A DNA stretch of 64,000 nt from Nitratireductor sp. XY-223 (GTDB taxonomy: Bacteria > Pseudomonadota > Alphaproteobacteria > Rhizobiales > Rhizobiaceae): positions 372,001 to 436,000 of the forward strand of contig NZ_SPNT01000004.1 in assembly GCF_004959855.1 (NCBI RefSeq), in the 5' to 3' direction. Below, in pieces: positions 35,180 to 46,034 of the stretch (positions are counted from its first letter, which is position 1; every line of letters starts with the position of its first letter). Below the pieces are notes generated by a model that was not told the origin of the DNA, made no database searches, and saw only the letters and a program-made list of their open reading frames with translations. The translations under genes and the position numbers were made by a program.

Positions 35180-36175
35180 TCAGCCGAATGCCACGACCTG
35201 ATCGAGCGTCGATAGCGGCCGTATCGCCTGCAGGGCGGCCCGTGCCTCGCCCGCATCGCGCTTCATCTGCTCGGCCAGCGGATCGAGACCGTCGAATTTG
35301 ACCTCGTCGCGCAGGTGCGAAATGAACGCGACCGAACAGGGCTCGTCGTAAAGATCGCCCTCGAAATCGAAGATGTAGGTTTCGAGAAGCGGCCCACCCT
35401 CATTGTCGACGGTCGGCCGGTAACCGAAGCTCGCCACCCCGTCGCGATGCGATCCGTGTTCGCGGCCGAACCGCACGGCGTAGATGCCGGTGCGCAGTCC
35501 GGCCTCCGCCGGCAGCGCCATGTTGGCGGTGGGAAATCCAAGCGTGCGGCCAAGCTGCTTGCCCTTAAGCACCGTGGCCTCGACCGTGTAGTGGTAGCCC
35601 AGCAGCCCCGCCGCCTGCACCACGTCGCCCTCGCGCAGGCAGGCGCGTATGCGGCTGGAGGAGACCAGTTCGGCGTTCTCATCCCGATAGGGTTCGACGA
35701 CCGTCACGCCGAAACCGCGCCGTTCTCCAGCGGCGCTCAGGAATTCGGGGCTGCCCTGTCTCTGGCGGCCGAAGTGGAAATTGAAACCGGTGACGACGTG
35801 GCGGATAGCCAGCCCCTCGACGAGCACCTCGTCGACAAAGGTCTCGGCGGTCTTCTGGGCAAATTCGCGGGTGAAGGGCAGCTCGATGACGGCGGAGAAG
35901 CCCATGGCGGCGGCAAGCCGCGCCTTGAGGGGCGCGGGCGTCAGCCTGAAGACGGGCGCCTCCGGCTTGAACACCGTGCGCGGGTGCGGCTCGAAGGTCA
36001 GCAGGACAGCCGGCACCGAATGATTGGCCGCCTCGTCGAGCGCCTCCTGGAGCACCGCCTGGTGACCCCGGTGCACGCCGTCGAAATTGCCGATCGCCAC
36101 AACACAGCCGCGCAGGTTCGCCGGAATCTCGGCCAGCGCTTCGATGCGCAAGATCGGTGCGGTATTCGCGGACAT
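35180..36175 (-). CDS. ribF: Bifunctional riboflavin kinase/FAD synthetase
   Basis: 331 residues. The N-terminal adenylyltransferase domain has GNFDGVHRGHQAVL (29-42) and FEPHPRTVF; the C-terminal kinase domain has LGRTLGFPTANM (about 207-218). It makes FMN and then FAD from riboflavin. It is 4 bases downstream of the HAD gene stop and upstream of the two SDR genes, all one strand, giving a HAD-ribF-SDR-SDR run. There is no FMN riboswitch visible, as expected for a downstream kinase gene. Confidence 0.95.
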   Translation of the reverse strand: MSANTAPILRIEALAEIPANLRGCVVAIGNFDGVHRGHQAVLQEALDEAANHSVPAVLLTFEPHPRTVFKPEAPVFRLTPAPLKARLAAAMGFSAVIELPFTREFAQKTAETFVDEVLVEGLAIRHVVTGFNFHFGRQRQGSPEFLSAAGERRGFGVTVVEPYRDENAELVSSSRIRACLREGDVVQAAGLLGYHYTVEATVLKGKQLGRTLGFPTANMALPAEAGLRTGIYAVRFGREHGSHRDGVASFGYRPTVDNEGGPLLETYIFDFEGDLYDEPCSVAFISHLRDEVKFDGLDPLAEQMKRDAGEARAALQAIRPLSTLDQVVAFG

Positions 36176-36179
36176 CGGT

Positions 36180-37028
36180 CTACCTCAAACGCTGCATCCA
36201 GCGGATCGGCCGGGCACCGTGATCTTCAAGGAACGCCAGGAGCTTTTGCTCGTCAACCACCGCGCCGTCCGTATAGTCGCGCGCGTGGATGCCGTCCGAA
36301 ATGTAAAGCAGATCGAGACCGAAGTCCTGCGCGCCCTTCACGTCGGTCGGCATTCCGTCGCCGATGGCGAGGATACGGGACTTGTCGACACCCGGCCGCA
36401 ATTCGCGCGCGGCCGCCAACGCGGCTTCGTAAATCGGCGCGTGCGGCTTGCCGGAAATCTTCGTCTGCCCGCCCATGTCCCGGTAGAGTGCGGCCAGCGA
36501 GCCGGCGCAGGGAATCAGCCGCTCGCCCCTTTCAACCACGAGATCGGGGTTGGCGCATATGAACGGCAGGTCCCGCGCCTTGAAGTCGCGCAGGATCGAT
36601 GCGTACTGGTCCGGCGTCTCGCTCTCGTCGTCGTAAAGGCCGGTGCAGACAACCGCGCCGGCATCGTCCAGGCCGGTCACGTTGACATCCAGACCATCAA
36701 GCAGCGGAAAGTCGCGGTCCGGGCCGATGAAATAGATGTTGTCGGAACCCGCCGAGATCAGGTCCCGCGTGACATCGCCGGAGGTGACAATGCGGTCATA
36801 GGCCTGCGGGTCGACACCGATATGGTCGAGCTGCTCCTTGACGCCCGTCCTGCGGCGCGGCGAATTGGTCAGCAGCACGACCGCGCCGCCTCCGCGCCGA
36901 AATGTGCTCAACGCCTCGCCGGCAAAGGGCCGCGCCTCCACGCCGTTGTGCAACACCCCCCACACGTCGCAAAATATCGCGTCGTAGTCGGCGTTCAGGT
37001 CGGCAAGGCGCTCAAGTCTGTCGGGCAT
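36180..37028 (-). CDS. HAD superfamily (subfamily IIA) hydrolase, TIGR01459 type
   Basis: 282 residues from ATG 37028 (MPDRLERLADLNADYDAIFC); further in-frame ATGs at 37076 and upstream lack conservation and good ribosome sites, so the start is moderately certain. Motif I is DVWGVLHNG (Asp-x-Trp as in the IIA class), motif II LLTNSPRRR, and motif IV ILAIGDGMPTDVKGA with acidic loop. Members are phosphatases for small phosphorylated metabolites (for example NMP or sugar phosphates). Its position beside ribF and groESL is typical of rhizobia and may suggest FMN phosphatase-type activity, unproven. Confidence 0.85.
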   Translation of the reverse strand: MPDRLERLADLNADYDAIFCDVWGVLHNGVEARPFAGEALSTFRRGGGAVVLLTNSPRRRTGVKEQLDHIGVDPQAYDRIVTSGDVTRDLISAGSDNIYFIGPDRDFPLLDGLDVNVTGLDDAGAVVCTGLYDDESETPDQYASILRDFKARDLPFICANPDLVVERGERLIPCAGSLAALYRDMGGQTKISGKPHAPIYEAALAAARELRPGVDKSRILAIGDGMPTDVKGAQDFGLDLLYISDGIHARDYTDGAVVDEQKLLAFLEDHGARPIRWMQRLR

Positions 37029-37256
37029 TGTGGTCCAGGACGTTTCCGGGGTGGCTCTGAGCGAGACATTGACCATTGGCGGCAAGATTACAAGCCCCAT
37101 TGATGGTGGCCGCACATCTTGATTTCCCGTCCGCCGCATATTAGGTGCCGGCTGACGGGTCTGTTCCCACATCCGTTAACGAAGCCGGACATGCTGTCTT
37201 AAATTTCGGCAATATTTCTTGACTCCATGACCGTTGATCACTAAGTCGTGCCTCGA

Positions 37257-37283
37257 TTAGCACTCGCCCTCTGTGAGTGCTAG
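37257..37283 (+). promoter_or_regulatory. CIRCE element (HrcA operator) upstream of groESL
   Basis: TTAGCACTC-N9-GAGTGCTAG matches the CIRCE consensus TTAGCACTC-N9-GAGTGCTAA at all but the last base. It lies 56 bases before groES. HrcA binding here represses groESL until heat or misfolded protein titrates GroE. The adjacent TTGACT at 37219-37224 could be the -35 of the promoter; a -10 is not clear. The rest of 37029-37256 shows no other signal. Confidence 0.95.
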
Positions 37284-37338
37284 TAGTCAATTGACCGGAC
37301 GCCCGTCCGGTCCTGTCATTTGATCGAGGGTATAGACA

Positions 37339-37635
37339 ATGGCAAATGTCAATTTCCGTCCACTGCATGACCGCGTTGTTGTGCGCCGCGTCGATTCTGA
37401 AGAAAAAACGGCCGGCGGCATCATCATTCCCGACACCGCCAAGGAAAAGCCGTCCGAGGGCGAAGTCGTCGCCGTCGGCACCGGCGCACGTGACGACAGC
37501 GGCAACGTAGTTGCCATGGACGTCAAGGCCGGCGACCGCATCCTGTTTGGAAAATGGTCCGGCACCGAAGTCAAGCTCAATGGCGAAGACCTTCTTATCA
37601 TGAAGGAATCCGACATCATGGGCATCATCGGATAA
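37339..37635 (+). CDS. groES: Co-chaperonin GroES
   Basis: 98 residues, the standard size. Opening [20 protein letters not shown], then mobile loop [20 protein letters not shown], and the C-terminal [11 protein letters not shown]. GroES caps the GroEL cavity and switches it between open and folding states. A GAGGG site eight bases before ATG serves translation. It is 66 bases ahead of groEL in one CIRCE-controlled transcript. Confidence 0.98.
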   Translation: MANVNFRPLHDRVVVRRVDSEEKTAGGIIIPDTAKEKPSEGEVVAVGTGARDDSGNVVAMDVKAGDRILFGKWSGTEVKLNGEDLLIMKESDIMGIIG

Positions 37636-37695
37636 TCCGAACCGTTCCAATCCAGAATCCCCATTAAAGCGTACGGGCTTATCGCCCAGAAATGA

Positions 37696-39345
<1,650 letters not shown>

Positions 39346-39369
39346 GGTCCGCTCATCCAGACACGAAAA

Positions 39370-39393
39370 GGCGGCCCCCGGGCCGCCTTTTTT
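39370..39393 (+). terminator. Rho-independent terminator of groESL
   Basis: GGCGGCC and GGCCGCC pair around CCCG, followed directly by TTTTTT. It lies 25 bases past the groEL stop and also before the convergent GST stop at 39415. Confidence 0.9.
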
Positions 39394-39414
39394 ATTGCAG
39401 GGTTTTCCCGTCGG

Positions 39415-40119
39415 CTAAGGACGCTCGGGGATGGTCAGCCCCTTCACGGTCGCCGGACGTTCAAGGCACCGCTCGAGCCAGCCGGTGACGTTGGTGAACC
39501 CGTCAAGCCCGACCGCATCGCCGGCCTCGTAGAAATCGCGCACGGTGCGCACCCACGGAAAGGTTGCGATATCGGCGATGGTGTAGTCATCGCCCATGAT
39601 CCACGTGCGGCCTTCGAGGCGCTGATCGAGCACGCCGAGCAGGCGGTTCGTCTCGTTCTGGTAGCGCTCCGTCGGATAGGGATCGGAGATCTTGTCGGCG
39701 GCGAATTTGTAGAAGTGCCCGTATTGACCGAACATCGGGCCGACACTCGCCATCTGGAAGAACAGCCACTGGATGCACTCGAGGCGGGCCGCCGGATCGG
39801 CGGGGATGAGCTTGCCCGTCTTTTCCGCGAGATAGAGCAGGATCGCACCGGATTCGAAGATACCGATCGGCAGACCGCCCGGACCGTCGGGATCGATGAT
39901 GGCCGGGATCTTGCCGTTGGGGCTCAACGAAAGGAACTCCGGCGTTTTCTGATCATCTTCGCCGATATGCGCGAGATGCGCCTCGTAGGGCAAACCCAGT
40001 TCCTCGAGCGCGATGGATATCTTGACGCCGTTCGGTGTCGGAAAGGAATAGAGCTGGATCTTGCTGTCGTCGCTCGGCTTCCAGCGCCCGGCAATCGGGA
40101 AGGATTTCAGTGCAGTCAT
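39415..40119 (-). CDS. Glutathione S-transferase family protein (YfcG/Ure2-like)
   Basis: 234 residues from ATG 40119; a further-upstream in-frame start adds 12 non-conserved residues and is rejected. The N-terminal thioredoxin fold shows IQLYSFPTPNGVKISIALEE (Thr-Pro-Asn-Gly in place of a catalytic Tyr/Cys), SPNGKIPAIIDPDG and FESGAILLYLAEKTG (Glu-Ser glutathione contacts). The helical domain begins near 110 (ARLECIQWLFFQMASVGPMF). Members reduce disulfides with glutathione or act on peroxides. The gene is single and ends just after the groEL terminator. Confidence 0.9.
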   Translation of the reverse strand: MTALKSFPIAGRWKPSDDSKIQLYSFPTPNGVKISIALEELGLPYEAHLAHIGEDDQKTPEFLSLSPNGKIPAIIDPDGPGGLPIGIFESGAILLYLAEKTGKLIPADPAARLECIQWLFFQMASVGPMFGQYGHFYKFAADKISDPYPTERYQNETNRLLGVLDQRLEGRTWIMGDDYTIADIATFPWVRTVRDFYEAGDAVGLDGFTNVTGWLERCLERPATVKGLTIPERP

Positions 40120-40298
40120 TAGCGGAATTCCGTGTGTTGATGTCACCTTTTGCAAAAAGGTGCTCCGTATGCGGAGTTTAACGACAGGTTCCCCACATCT
40201 GCATAGTCATCAATTATTGAACAATCTGTTGCCGATTGTTCAGCTATCAATGTCGGCAGACGGACATATATTTGCGACCACAGAAAGGGGAGAGAATC

Positions 40299-40685
40299 AT
40301 GTCTCAAGCGGCAATCGTTCTCATCGGGCGGATCCTGTTGTCCATCATCTTCATCATGGCGGGGCTGGGCAAACTGGGCGATCCGACCGGAAATGCGGCC
40401 TATTTCGCCAGTGTCGGCCTGCCGATGGCCAGCCTGCTGGTATGGCTGGTGATCGCACTGGAAGTGCTGGCCGGAATTGCCATTCTGATCGGCTTCATGA
40501 CGGCGCCTGCGGCCTATCTGCTGGCGCTGTTCTGCATCGCCTCGGCGGTGGTGGCGCATTTCGATTTCGGCGACCAGGTGGAGATGATCATGTTCATGAA
40601 GAACCTGGCCATGGCCGGCGGCTTCCTGGTGCTTGCGGCGAACGGCCCGGGCAGCATCTCGGTCGATGCGCGCCGCGCGGGCTGA
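40299..40685 (+). CDS. DoxX family membrane protein
   Basis: 128 residues from ATG 40299, preceded by AGGGGAGAG. Four membrane helices, with IGRILLSIIFIMAGLGKLGD at the first and ALFCIASAVVAHFDFGDQVE between the third and fourth, identify the DoxX/DUF417-like group. Relatives are implicated in redox and thiol homeostasis together with SodA/SseA in other bacteria; the role here is unknown. The 179 bases upstream, divergent from the GST gene, contain an AT-rich patch near 40200-40240 but no exact site. Confidence 0.82.
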   Translation: MSQAAIVLIGRILLSIIFIMAGLGKLGDPTGNAAYFASVGLPMASLLVWLVIALEVLAGIAILIGFMTAPAAYLLALFCIASAVVAHFDFGDQVEMIMFMKNLAMAGGFLVLAANGPGSISVDARRAG

Positions 40686-40712
40686 CCGCACTCGAAGTTA
40701 ACCATGCAACAA

Positions 40713-40749
40713 CAAAGGCCGCGGACGACAATATCGTCCGCGGCCTTTG
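40713..40749. terminator. Bidirectional terminator between doxX-like and L,D-transpeptidase genes
   Basis: CAAAGGCCGCGGACGA and TCGTCCGCGGCCTTTG form a perfect 16-bp stem around CAATA. The A-rich start and T-rich end allow termination on both strands for the convergent neighbours (stops at 40685 and 40769). Confidence 0.85.
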
Positions 40750-40768
40750 ATTTTCCGTTTCCGGCAAT

Positions 40769-41467
40769 TCAGTTGCGGAATATCGTCGCCAGTACGTCCA
40801 CGCCGCGTTCGCGGTAATAGCGCGAGGCGTTGCGCCCGCTCGGGCCGATGACAATCACCTTCGCGCCGATCGGCGTGCGCCTGTAGAGGTGCTTGACGTC
40901 GCTGTTCATCATGCGGATGCAGCCCGAGGACATATTCTGCCCGATCGTCCAGGGCTGATTGGTTCCGTGGATCCGGTAGATCGTGTCGCGCCCGCCCCGG
41001 TGCAGATAAAGCGCACGGGCGCCGAGCGGGTTGTTAATGCCGCCCTTCATGTAGGTTGGAATGATGCGGCCCTTCTTGCGTTCGCGGGCGATCATCCGGG
41101 CGGGTGGGCGCCAGTCCGGCCATTCGGCCTTGCGGCCGACCTTGACGGTCCCTGCCCAGCCGAAACCTTCGCGGCCGACCCCGACGCCGTAGCGCGTGGC
41201 GCGGCCATTGCCCTCGATGAAATAGAGGAATTTCCGGCTGGTATCGATGATGATCGTGCCGGGACGCTCTTTTGTCTCGATGCGGACTTTCTTGCGAAGA
41301 TATTGCTGCTTGGGCCGCTTGGTCGAGACCTTGATGACGTCGGTGCCGACATGCTGGCGGGCCAGCACGTCGTCGCGCATGAAGGCATTGGCGACACCCG
41401 TCGCGGCCACCGACACGGCAACCAGCGTGACAACGAGCAACGGAGCTACGAAATTCCTCACTGTCAT
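40769..41467 (-). CDS. L,D-transpeptidase (YkuD/ErfK family), copy 1
   Basis: 232 residues with an N-terminal signal or signal-anchor (NFVAPLLVVTLVAVSVAATG). The YkuD domain spans about 70-210, with H167 (YRIHGTN) and catalytic C183 in the SSGCIRM motif. The enzyme crosslinks peptidoglycan 3-3 or attaches outer-membrane proteins to peptidoglycan in the periplasm. WPDWRPPARMIARERKKGRI is nearly the same in the adjacent paralogue, which shows tandem duplication. A C-terminal tail (NASRYYRERGVDVLATIF) of about 20 residues is missing from copy 2. Confidence 0.93.
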   Translation of the reverse strand: MTVRNFVAPLLVVTLVAVSVAATGVANAFMRDDVLARQHVGTDVIKVSTKRPKQQYLRKKVRIETKERPGTIIIDTSRKFLYFIEGNGRATRYGVGVGREGFGWAGTVKVGRKAEWPDWRPPARMIARERKKGRIIPTYMKGGINNPLGARALYLHRGGRDTIYRIHGTNQPWTIGQNMSSGCIRMMNSDVKHLYRRTPIGAKVIVIGPSGRNASRYYRERGVDVLATIFRN

Positions 41468-41596
41468 TCTCCCCTCTCTTTTATCGGAGGCAGCGTATCA
41501 TCAGTACGCCGGCTTTCAAGAATTGACAGCGAAAATAAAGCGAAAGTGATTTCGATCGGGCAGTCGCTGTGGCGAAAATCTACCACTCAATATTTA

Positions 41597-41624
41597 GGGG
41601 ACCGGAATTTTACTTCCGGTCCCC
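41597..41624 (-). terminator. Terminator after L,D-transpeptidase copy 2
   Basis: GGGGACCGGAA and TTCCGGTCCCC form an 11-bp perfect stem with a 6-base loop. On the minus strand it follows the stop of copy 2 (41645) and is trailed by TAAATATT. It separates the two transpeptidase genes, so copy 1 needs its own promoter in 41468-41596. Confidence 0.75.
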
Positions 41625-41644
41625 CGTTTGATCCGTCCCCGAGA

Positions 41645-42376
41645 CTATATAACGATGACCTTCGTGCCGTTGCCGACGCGCTCGTAGAGATCGACGACGT
41701 CCTCGTTGCGCATGCGGATGCATCCCGACGAGACGGCAGCACCGATGGTCCAGGGCTGGTTGGTGCCGTGGATGCGGTAGAGCGTCGAGCCGAGATAGAG
41801 CGCCCGGGCGCCCATCGGATTCGCCGGTCCGCCCGGCATGTAGGTCGGAAGGATGCGGCCCTTCTTCTTCTCGCGCGCAATCATCTGCGCCGGCGGGCGC
41901 CAATCCGGCCATTCCGCCTTGCGGGTGACACGGTGCGTGCCGGCCCATTCGAAACCAGGCTTGCCGACGCCGACGCCGTATCGGCGGGCCTTGCCGTTGC
42001 CAAGGACGAGGTAGAGGAAGCGGTTGGGCGTATCGATGACAATCGTCCCCGGTTTCTGGCCGGTCGGATAATCGACGATCTGCGGCAGGTAGACCGGGTT
42101 CATCTTCGGCGCCTGCCGCGTGCGCGACGTGCGCACCGAGGCGACGCGGGCGTTCTGTCGCCGGTTCACCGTTTGCCGGCTGATCGTGCGGCGCTGGCGA
42201 ACGACGGTCCCGGCGCCGTGCGCCGTTCCGTTCTGCCGCAACTGGGTGACCCACGGCGCCGTCAGATCCGGGCTCAGGACCACCGGCGGGCGCTGGCCGT
42301 ACCGGTCCTGCGCGCTCGCACCGAGGGTCAGGGCGGCGATACAAAGCGCCGAAAAGATTATGGTTTTGATGTTCAT
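41645..42376 (-). CDS. L,D-transpeptidase (YkuD/ErfK family), copy 2
   Basis: 243 residues with a signal peptide (MNIKTIIFSALCIAALTLGA, cleavage near SAQ). A basic, Arg/Gln-rich linker (RQRRTISRQTVNRRQNARVA) at about 60-80 could bind peptidoglycan or polyanions. The catalytic domain has H203 (YRIHGTN) and C219 in SSGCIRM. It is the paralogue of the downstream copy 1, with nearly identical WPDWRPPAQMIAREKKKGRI but a different N-terminal region. Function as for copy 1: L,D-crosslinking or protein anchoring in the periplasm. Confidence 0.93.
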   Translation of the reverse strand: MNIKTIIFSALCIAALTLGASAQDRYGQRPPVVLSPDLTAPWVTQLRQNGTAHGAGTVVRQRRTISRQTVNRRQNARVASVRTSRTRQAPKMNPVYLPQIVDYPTGQKPGTIVIDTPNRFLYLVLGNGKARRYGVGVGKPGFEWAGTHRVTRKAEWPDWRPPAQMIAREKKKGRILPTYMPGGPANPMGARALYLGSTLYRIHGTNQPWTIGAAVSSGCIRMRNEDVVDLYERVGNGTKVIVI

Positions 42377-42418
42377 CGGACGATACCTCTACCTTTCGTC
42401 AGACAAAGTTCCACCGCA

Positions 42419-42440
42419 CGCGTTCCAGCCTTGGAACGCG
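42419..42440. other. Hairpin in the leader of L,D-transpeptidase copy 2
   Basis: CGCGTTCCA and TGGAACGCG form a perfect 9-bp stem around GCCT, 43 bases before the ATG of copy 2 (minus strand). There is no T-run. It may stabilise the leader, bind a regulator, or end an unannotated short transcript. The rest of 42377-42628, 252 bases between divergent genes, shows no other structure I can name. Confidence 0.4.
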
Positions 42441-42628
42441 CGGGCATGCTCAATGTTCTGGCGACGACACTGGCGGCTTTTGGAGACTCAAAAGTGAATC
42501 GAAACCGATAAAATGCGATTCGCACGGGAAAGCTCCCGGCAAGGTTATCGGCGGGTTGATAAAGCCGGTTAACACGAACTAAACGGATGTCGATGAGGCA
42601 TTAACGACAGAAATCCTGAGGAATAATC

Positions 42629-43279
42629 ATGTCGAATTCCGGACTGATCGAAGGCGAGGACAGCCAGCTTCGCTGCTTCTGGTATGGCAACAAGGACGAC
42701 TATCTGCACTATCACGACAGGGAGTGGGGCCGGCCCGTCGACGACGACACGAGATTGTTCGAGAAGATCTGCCTCGAGGGCTTCCAGTCTGGGCTTTCAT
42801 GGCTGACGATCCTGCGCAAGCGGGAGAATTTCCGAGCCGCCTTCGCCGGTTTCGACTTCGAGAAAGTCGCCGGCTTCGGCGATGCCGACGTGGAAAGGCT
42901 CGTCACCGATGCCGGCATCATCCGCCACCGCGGCAAGATCACCTCGACCATCAACAATGCGAAGCGGGCACTGGAACTGCGCGACGAGTTCGGCTCGCTC
43001 GCCGCCTATTTCTGGTCCCACGAGCCGGGCCCTGAGGACCGCCCTGCCCGGCTCGACCATGCCACGCTGATGACGCTCGGCAAGACTGAGATTTCCACGG
43101 CGATTTCGAAGGACCTGAAGAAACGCGGCTGGAGCTTCGTCGGCCCGACAACCGTCTACGCCTTCATGCAGGCCATGGGTCTCGTCAACGATCACATCGG
43201 GGGCTGTTTCGTGCGCGATGAGGTCGAAGCCGAGCGCCGGGCATTCCAGCGCCCTCAGCCGAAGGCGGGTGCGCGGTGA
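42629..43279 (+). CDS. tag: DNA-3-methyladenine glycosylase I
   Basis: 216 residues. Zinc ligands expected for TagI are visible: C16 (LRCFWYG), H29 (HYHDREWG), and the C-terminal H and C in VNDHIGGCF. E-residue and aromatic base pocket fall in EKICLEGFQSGLSWLTILRK, the classic TagI stretch. It excises 3-methyladenine from alkylated DNA. The start ATG 42629 has AGGA nearby. It is a single gene divergent from the transpeptidase and 101 bases ahead of hisS. Confidence 0.95.
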   Translation: MSNSGLIEGEDSQLRCFWYGNKDDYLHYHDREWGRPVDDDTRLFEKICLEGFQSGLSWLTILRKRENFRAAFAGFDFEKVAGFGDADVERLVTDAGIIRHRGKITSTINNAKRALELRDEFGSLAAYFWSHEPGPEDRPARLDHATLMTLGKTEISTAISKDLKKRGWSFVGPTTVYAFMQAMGLVNDHIGGCFVRDEVEAERRAFQRPQPKAGAR

Positions 43280-43380
43280 CAATCGAACTTGCTGCGGTGC
43301 ATGCAATCGGCTAGGAAAGCCGCGCTCGTTGCAAACGCTTTACCGCTAATTCAAAGCACATTACCGCCGGACCCTTCGAC

Positions 43381-44904
43381 ATGGGCGAAAAGAAGAAAAA
43401 ACCGCAAAAACTGAAGGCGCGCCTGCCGCGCGGCTTCGTCGACCGTTCGGCCGCCGATATCCGCGCGAGCGAGACCATGATGGCCAGCATCCGCCGGGTG
43501 TTCGAACTTTACGGGTTCGACCCGGTGGAGACGCCGATGTTCGAATACACCGACGCGCTGGGCAAGTTCCTTCCCGATGCCAACCGGCCGAACGAGGGCG
43601 TCTTTTCGCTGACCGACGACGACGATCAGTGGATGAGCCTGCGCTACGATCTTACCGCGCCGCTGGCGCGCCACGTCGCCGAGAATTTCAACGACATCCA
43701 GCTTCCCTTCCGCAGTTACCGCGCAGGCTGGGTGTTCCGCAACGAGAAGCCGGGCCCGGGACGGTTCCGCCAGTTCATGCAGTTCGATGCCGATACGGTC
43801 GGCGCGGCCGGCGTACAGGCCGATGCCGAGATGTGCATGATGATGGCCGACACCATGGAGGCGCTGGGGATACCGCGCGGCGACTATGTAATCCGCGTCA
43901 ACAACCGCAAGGTGCTCGACGGCGTGATGGAGGCGATCGGCATCGGCGGCGACGCACACGCTGAAACGCGCCTGACGGTGCTGCGCGCCATCGACAAGCT
44001 GGACAAGTTCGGGTCGGACGGCGTGCGGCTCTTGCTCGGCGAAGGCCGCAAGGACGAAAGCGGCGATTTCACCAAGGGCGCCGGACTTGATGAACCGGCA
44101 ATCGAGCGTGTTATCGCCTTCGTCGAAGCCGCAGGCGCCGACGGCGCACAGACGATCGAAAATCTCCAGAGGGTAGTAGGCGAAGACGGCGGCCGCGGCG
44201 GCGAGGGCATCGCCGAGCTCGGGCAGATCGCCAGTCTTGTCGCCGCCGCTGGCTATGACGACGGAAGGGTCAAGATCGATCCGTCCGTCGTGCGCGGCCT
44301 CGAATATTACACCGGCCCCGTCTACGAGGCGGAGCTCCTGTTCGACGTCACCAATGAGAAGGGGCAGACCGTCCAGTTCGGCTCCGTCGGCGGCGGCGGC
44401 CGCTATGACGGGCTCGTTTCCCGCTTCATGGGTCAGCCCGTGCCGGCCACCGGCTTCTCGATCGGCGTGTCGCGGCTGATGACGGCGCTCAAGAACCTCG
44501 GCAAGCTCGGGGACGAGGAAGCGCCGGCGCCCGTTGTCGTGTGCGTCATGGACCGCGATATCGACAGCATGGGCCATTACCAGCGCTTCGTCAGCCGGTT
44601 GCGGGACGCCGGCATCCGCGCCGAGATGTTCCAGGGCAATCCGAAGAACTTCGGCAAGCAGCTGCAATATGCCGACCGGCGCGGCAGTCCCGTCGCCATC
44701 ATCCAGGGCTCGCAGGAGCGATCGGAAGGCACGGTGCAGATCAAGGACCTGATCGAGGGCAAGCGGCTCTCGGGCGAGATCGAGGACAATGCAGCCTGGC
44801 GCGCCGCAAGGCCGGCGCAGGTCCAGGTGCCGGAAGACGAACTCGTCGCGGAAGTGCAAAAAATCCTCGACGCGCAGGCGCAGGACCGCGAGCAGGGCCA
44901 ATGA
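43381..44904 (+). CDS. hisS: Histidyl-tRNA synthetase
   Basis: 507 residues, longer than the E. coli type owing to insertions seen in alphaproteobacterial HisRS. Class II motifs: motif 2 [20 protein letters not shown], histidine-specific [13 protein letters not shown], and motif 3 region [20 protein letters not shown]. The anticodon-binding domain follows from about 385. A basic N-terminus ([15 protein letters not shown]) precedes the core. Its stop overlaps the hisZ start by four bases, so tRNA charging and histidine synthesis genes share a transcript. Confidence 0.95.
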   Translation: MGEKKKKPQKLKARLPRGFVDRSAADIRASETMMASIRRVFELYGFDPVETPMFEYTDALGKFLPDANRPNEGVFSLTDDDDQWMSLRYDLTAPLARHVAENFNDIQLPFRSYRAGWVFRNEKPGPGRFRQFMQFDADTVGAAGVQADAEMCMMMADTMEALGIPRGDYVIRVNNRKVLDGVMEAIGIGGDAHAETRLTVLRAIDKLDKFGSDGVRLLLGEGRKDESGDFTKGAGLDEPAIERVIAFVEAAGADGAQTIENLQRVVGEDGGRGGEGIAELGQIASLVAAAGYDDGRVKIDPSVVRGLEYYTGPVYEAELLFDVTNEKGQTVQFGSVGGGGRYDGLVSRFMGQPVPATGFSIGVSRLMTALKNLGKLGDEEAPAPVVVCVMDRDIDSMGHYQRFVSRLRDAGIRAEMFQGNPKNFGKQLQYADRRGSPVAIIQGSQERSEGTVQIKDLIEGKRLSGEIEDNAAWRAARPAQVQVPEDELVAEVQKILDAQAQDREQGQ

Positions 44905-46034
44905 CGCTGAAGCAGCCGGAGTTCGCCGATGACATCCTGTCGTTGTTTTCCCAGCGCAGCACACAGACGGTCGACATTCCGGTCATCCAGCCCGCCGATC
45001 CGTTCCTGGACATGGCGGGCGAGGATCTCAGGCGGCGGATTTTCCTCACCGAGAGCGAGACCGGCCAGAGTCTTTGCCTGAGGCCGGAATTCACCATCCC
45101 CGTGTGCCTGCGCCATATCGAGCTCGCATCCGGAACGCCCCAGCGCTATGCCTACCTCGGCCAGGTTTTCCGCCAGCGCCGCGACGGCGGCAACGAGTTC
45201 TTCCAGGCCGGAATCGAGGATCTCGGCAACGCCGACACGGCCGCCGCCGACGCCGCGGCAATCATGGACGCCGGCGACACGCTGTCGGTGCTCCTGCCGG
45301 GCACCGCACTGGCGACAACGATCGGCGACCAGACGGTCTTCGAGGCCGTGGTCGCGGCGCTCGGTCTGCCGGACGGCTGGCAGACTCGCCTGATCCGCGC
45401 CTTCGGCGATCAGGACCAGCTCGACGCGCTGCTTGCCGGGCTGTCTCAGCCGCCTATCGATGTGCCGGGACTGGACGATGAAGCCGCCGCCCTGCTCGCC
45501 ACGGGAGACGAAGCCGGTCTGGCGGCGCTGATCGACACACGCATGACCGCCACCGGATACCTTTCCAATGCAAGCCGCACGCCGGCGGAGATTGCCGGCC
45601 GACTGATCGAGAAGGCGCGCCTTTCCAGCGCCCATCTCGACGCCAAGGCGCTGGACGTCCTGAAGACCTTTCTCGCGCTGAATGCGCCGCTTGCCGATGC
45701 GCCGGGGGCGCTCGCAGCCTTTGCCCGCATTGCCGGAATCGACATCAGCGCGGCGCTCGCCGGTTTCGACGAACGCGTGGCGGCCCTTAAGGACATCGGC
45801 TTCGATGCCTCGACGGCCCGCTACCGCGCCGCTTTCGGCCGGCCGCTCGATTATTATACCGGGCTGGTGTTCGAGGTAACGGCGCAAGGTTCGGTGCTCG
45901 CCGGCGGCGGACGCTTCGACCGGCTGCTGACGCTGCTTGGCGCGCGAACCGCGATCCCCGCCGTCGGCTTTTCGCTGTGGCTCGACCGGATCGCGAACAT
46001 GCGGGCACAGGCGAACGGGGGCGCGGGCCGATGA
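44901..46034 (+). CDS. hisZ: ATP phosphoribosyltransferase regulatory subunit
   Basis: 377 residues, a HisRS paralogue without the anticodon domain. Class II-like core pieces are recognisable ([54 protein letters not shown]) but the motif 2 arginine/ATP set is altered, as in HisZ. It activates short HisG and confers histidine feedback inhibition. ATG 44901 lies in the hisS stop and its own stop overlaps hisG. Together with a short HisG this fits the heteromeric HisZG enzyme. Confidence 0.92.
   Translation: MTLKQPEFADDILSLFSQRSTQTVDIPVIQPADPFLDMAGEDLRRRIFLTESETGQSLCLRPEFTIPVCLRHIELASGTPQRYAYLGQVFRQRRDGGNEFFQAGIEDLGNADTAAADAAAIMDAGDTLSVLLPGTALATTIGDQTVFEAVVAALGLPDGWQTRLIRAFGDQDQLDALLAGLSQPPIDVPGLDDEAAALLATGDEAGLAALIDTRMTATGYLSNASRTPAEIAGRLIEKARLSSAHLDAKALDVLKTFLALNAPLADAPGALAAFARIAGIDISAALAGFDERVAALKDIGFDASTARYRAAFGRPLDYYTGLVFEVTAQGSVLAGGGRFDRLLTLLGARTAIPAVGFSLWLDRIANMRAQANGGAGR

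Noticed and set aside
43351..44964. 537-codon minus-strand frame over hisS
   Set aside because: Antisense of hisS, and its repeated Ala/Leu/Asp text has no motif.
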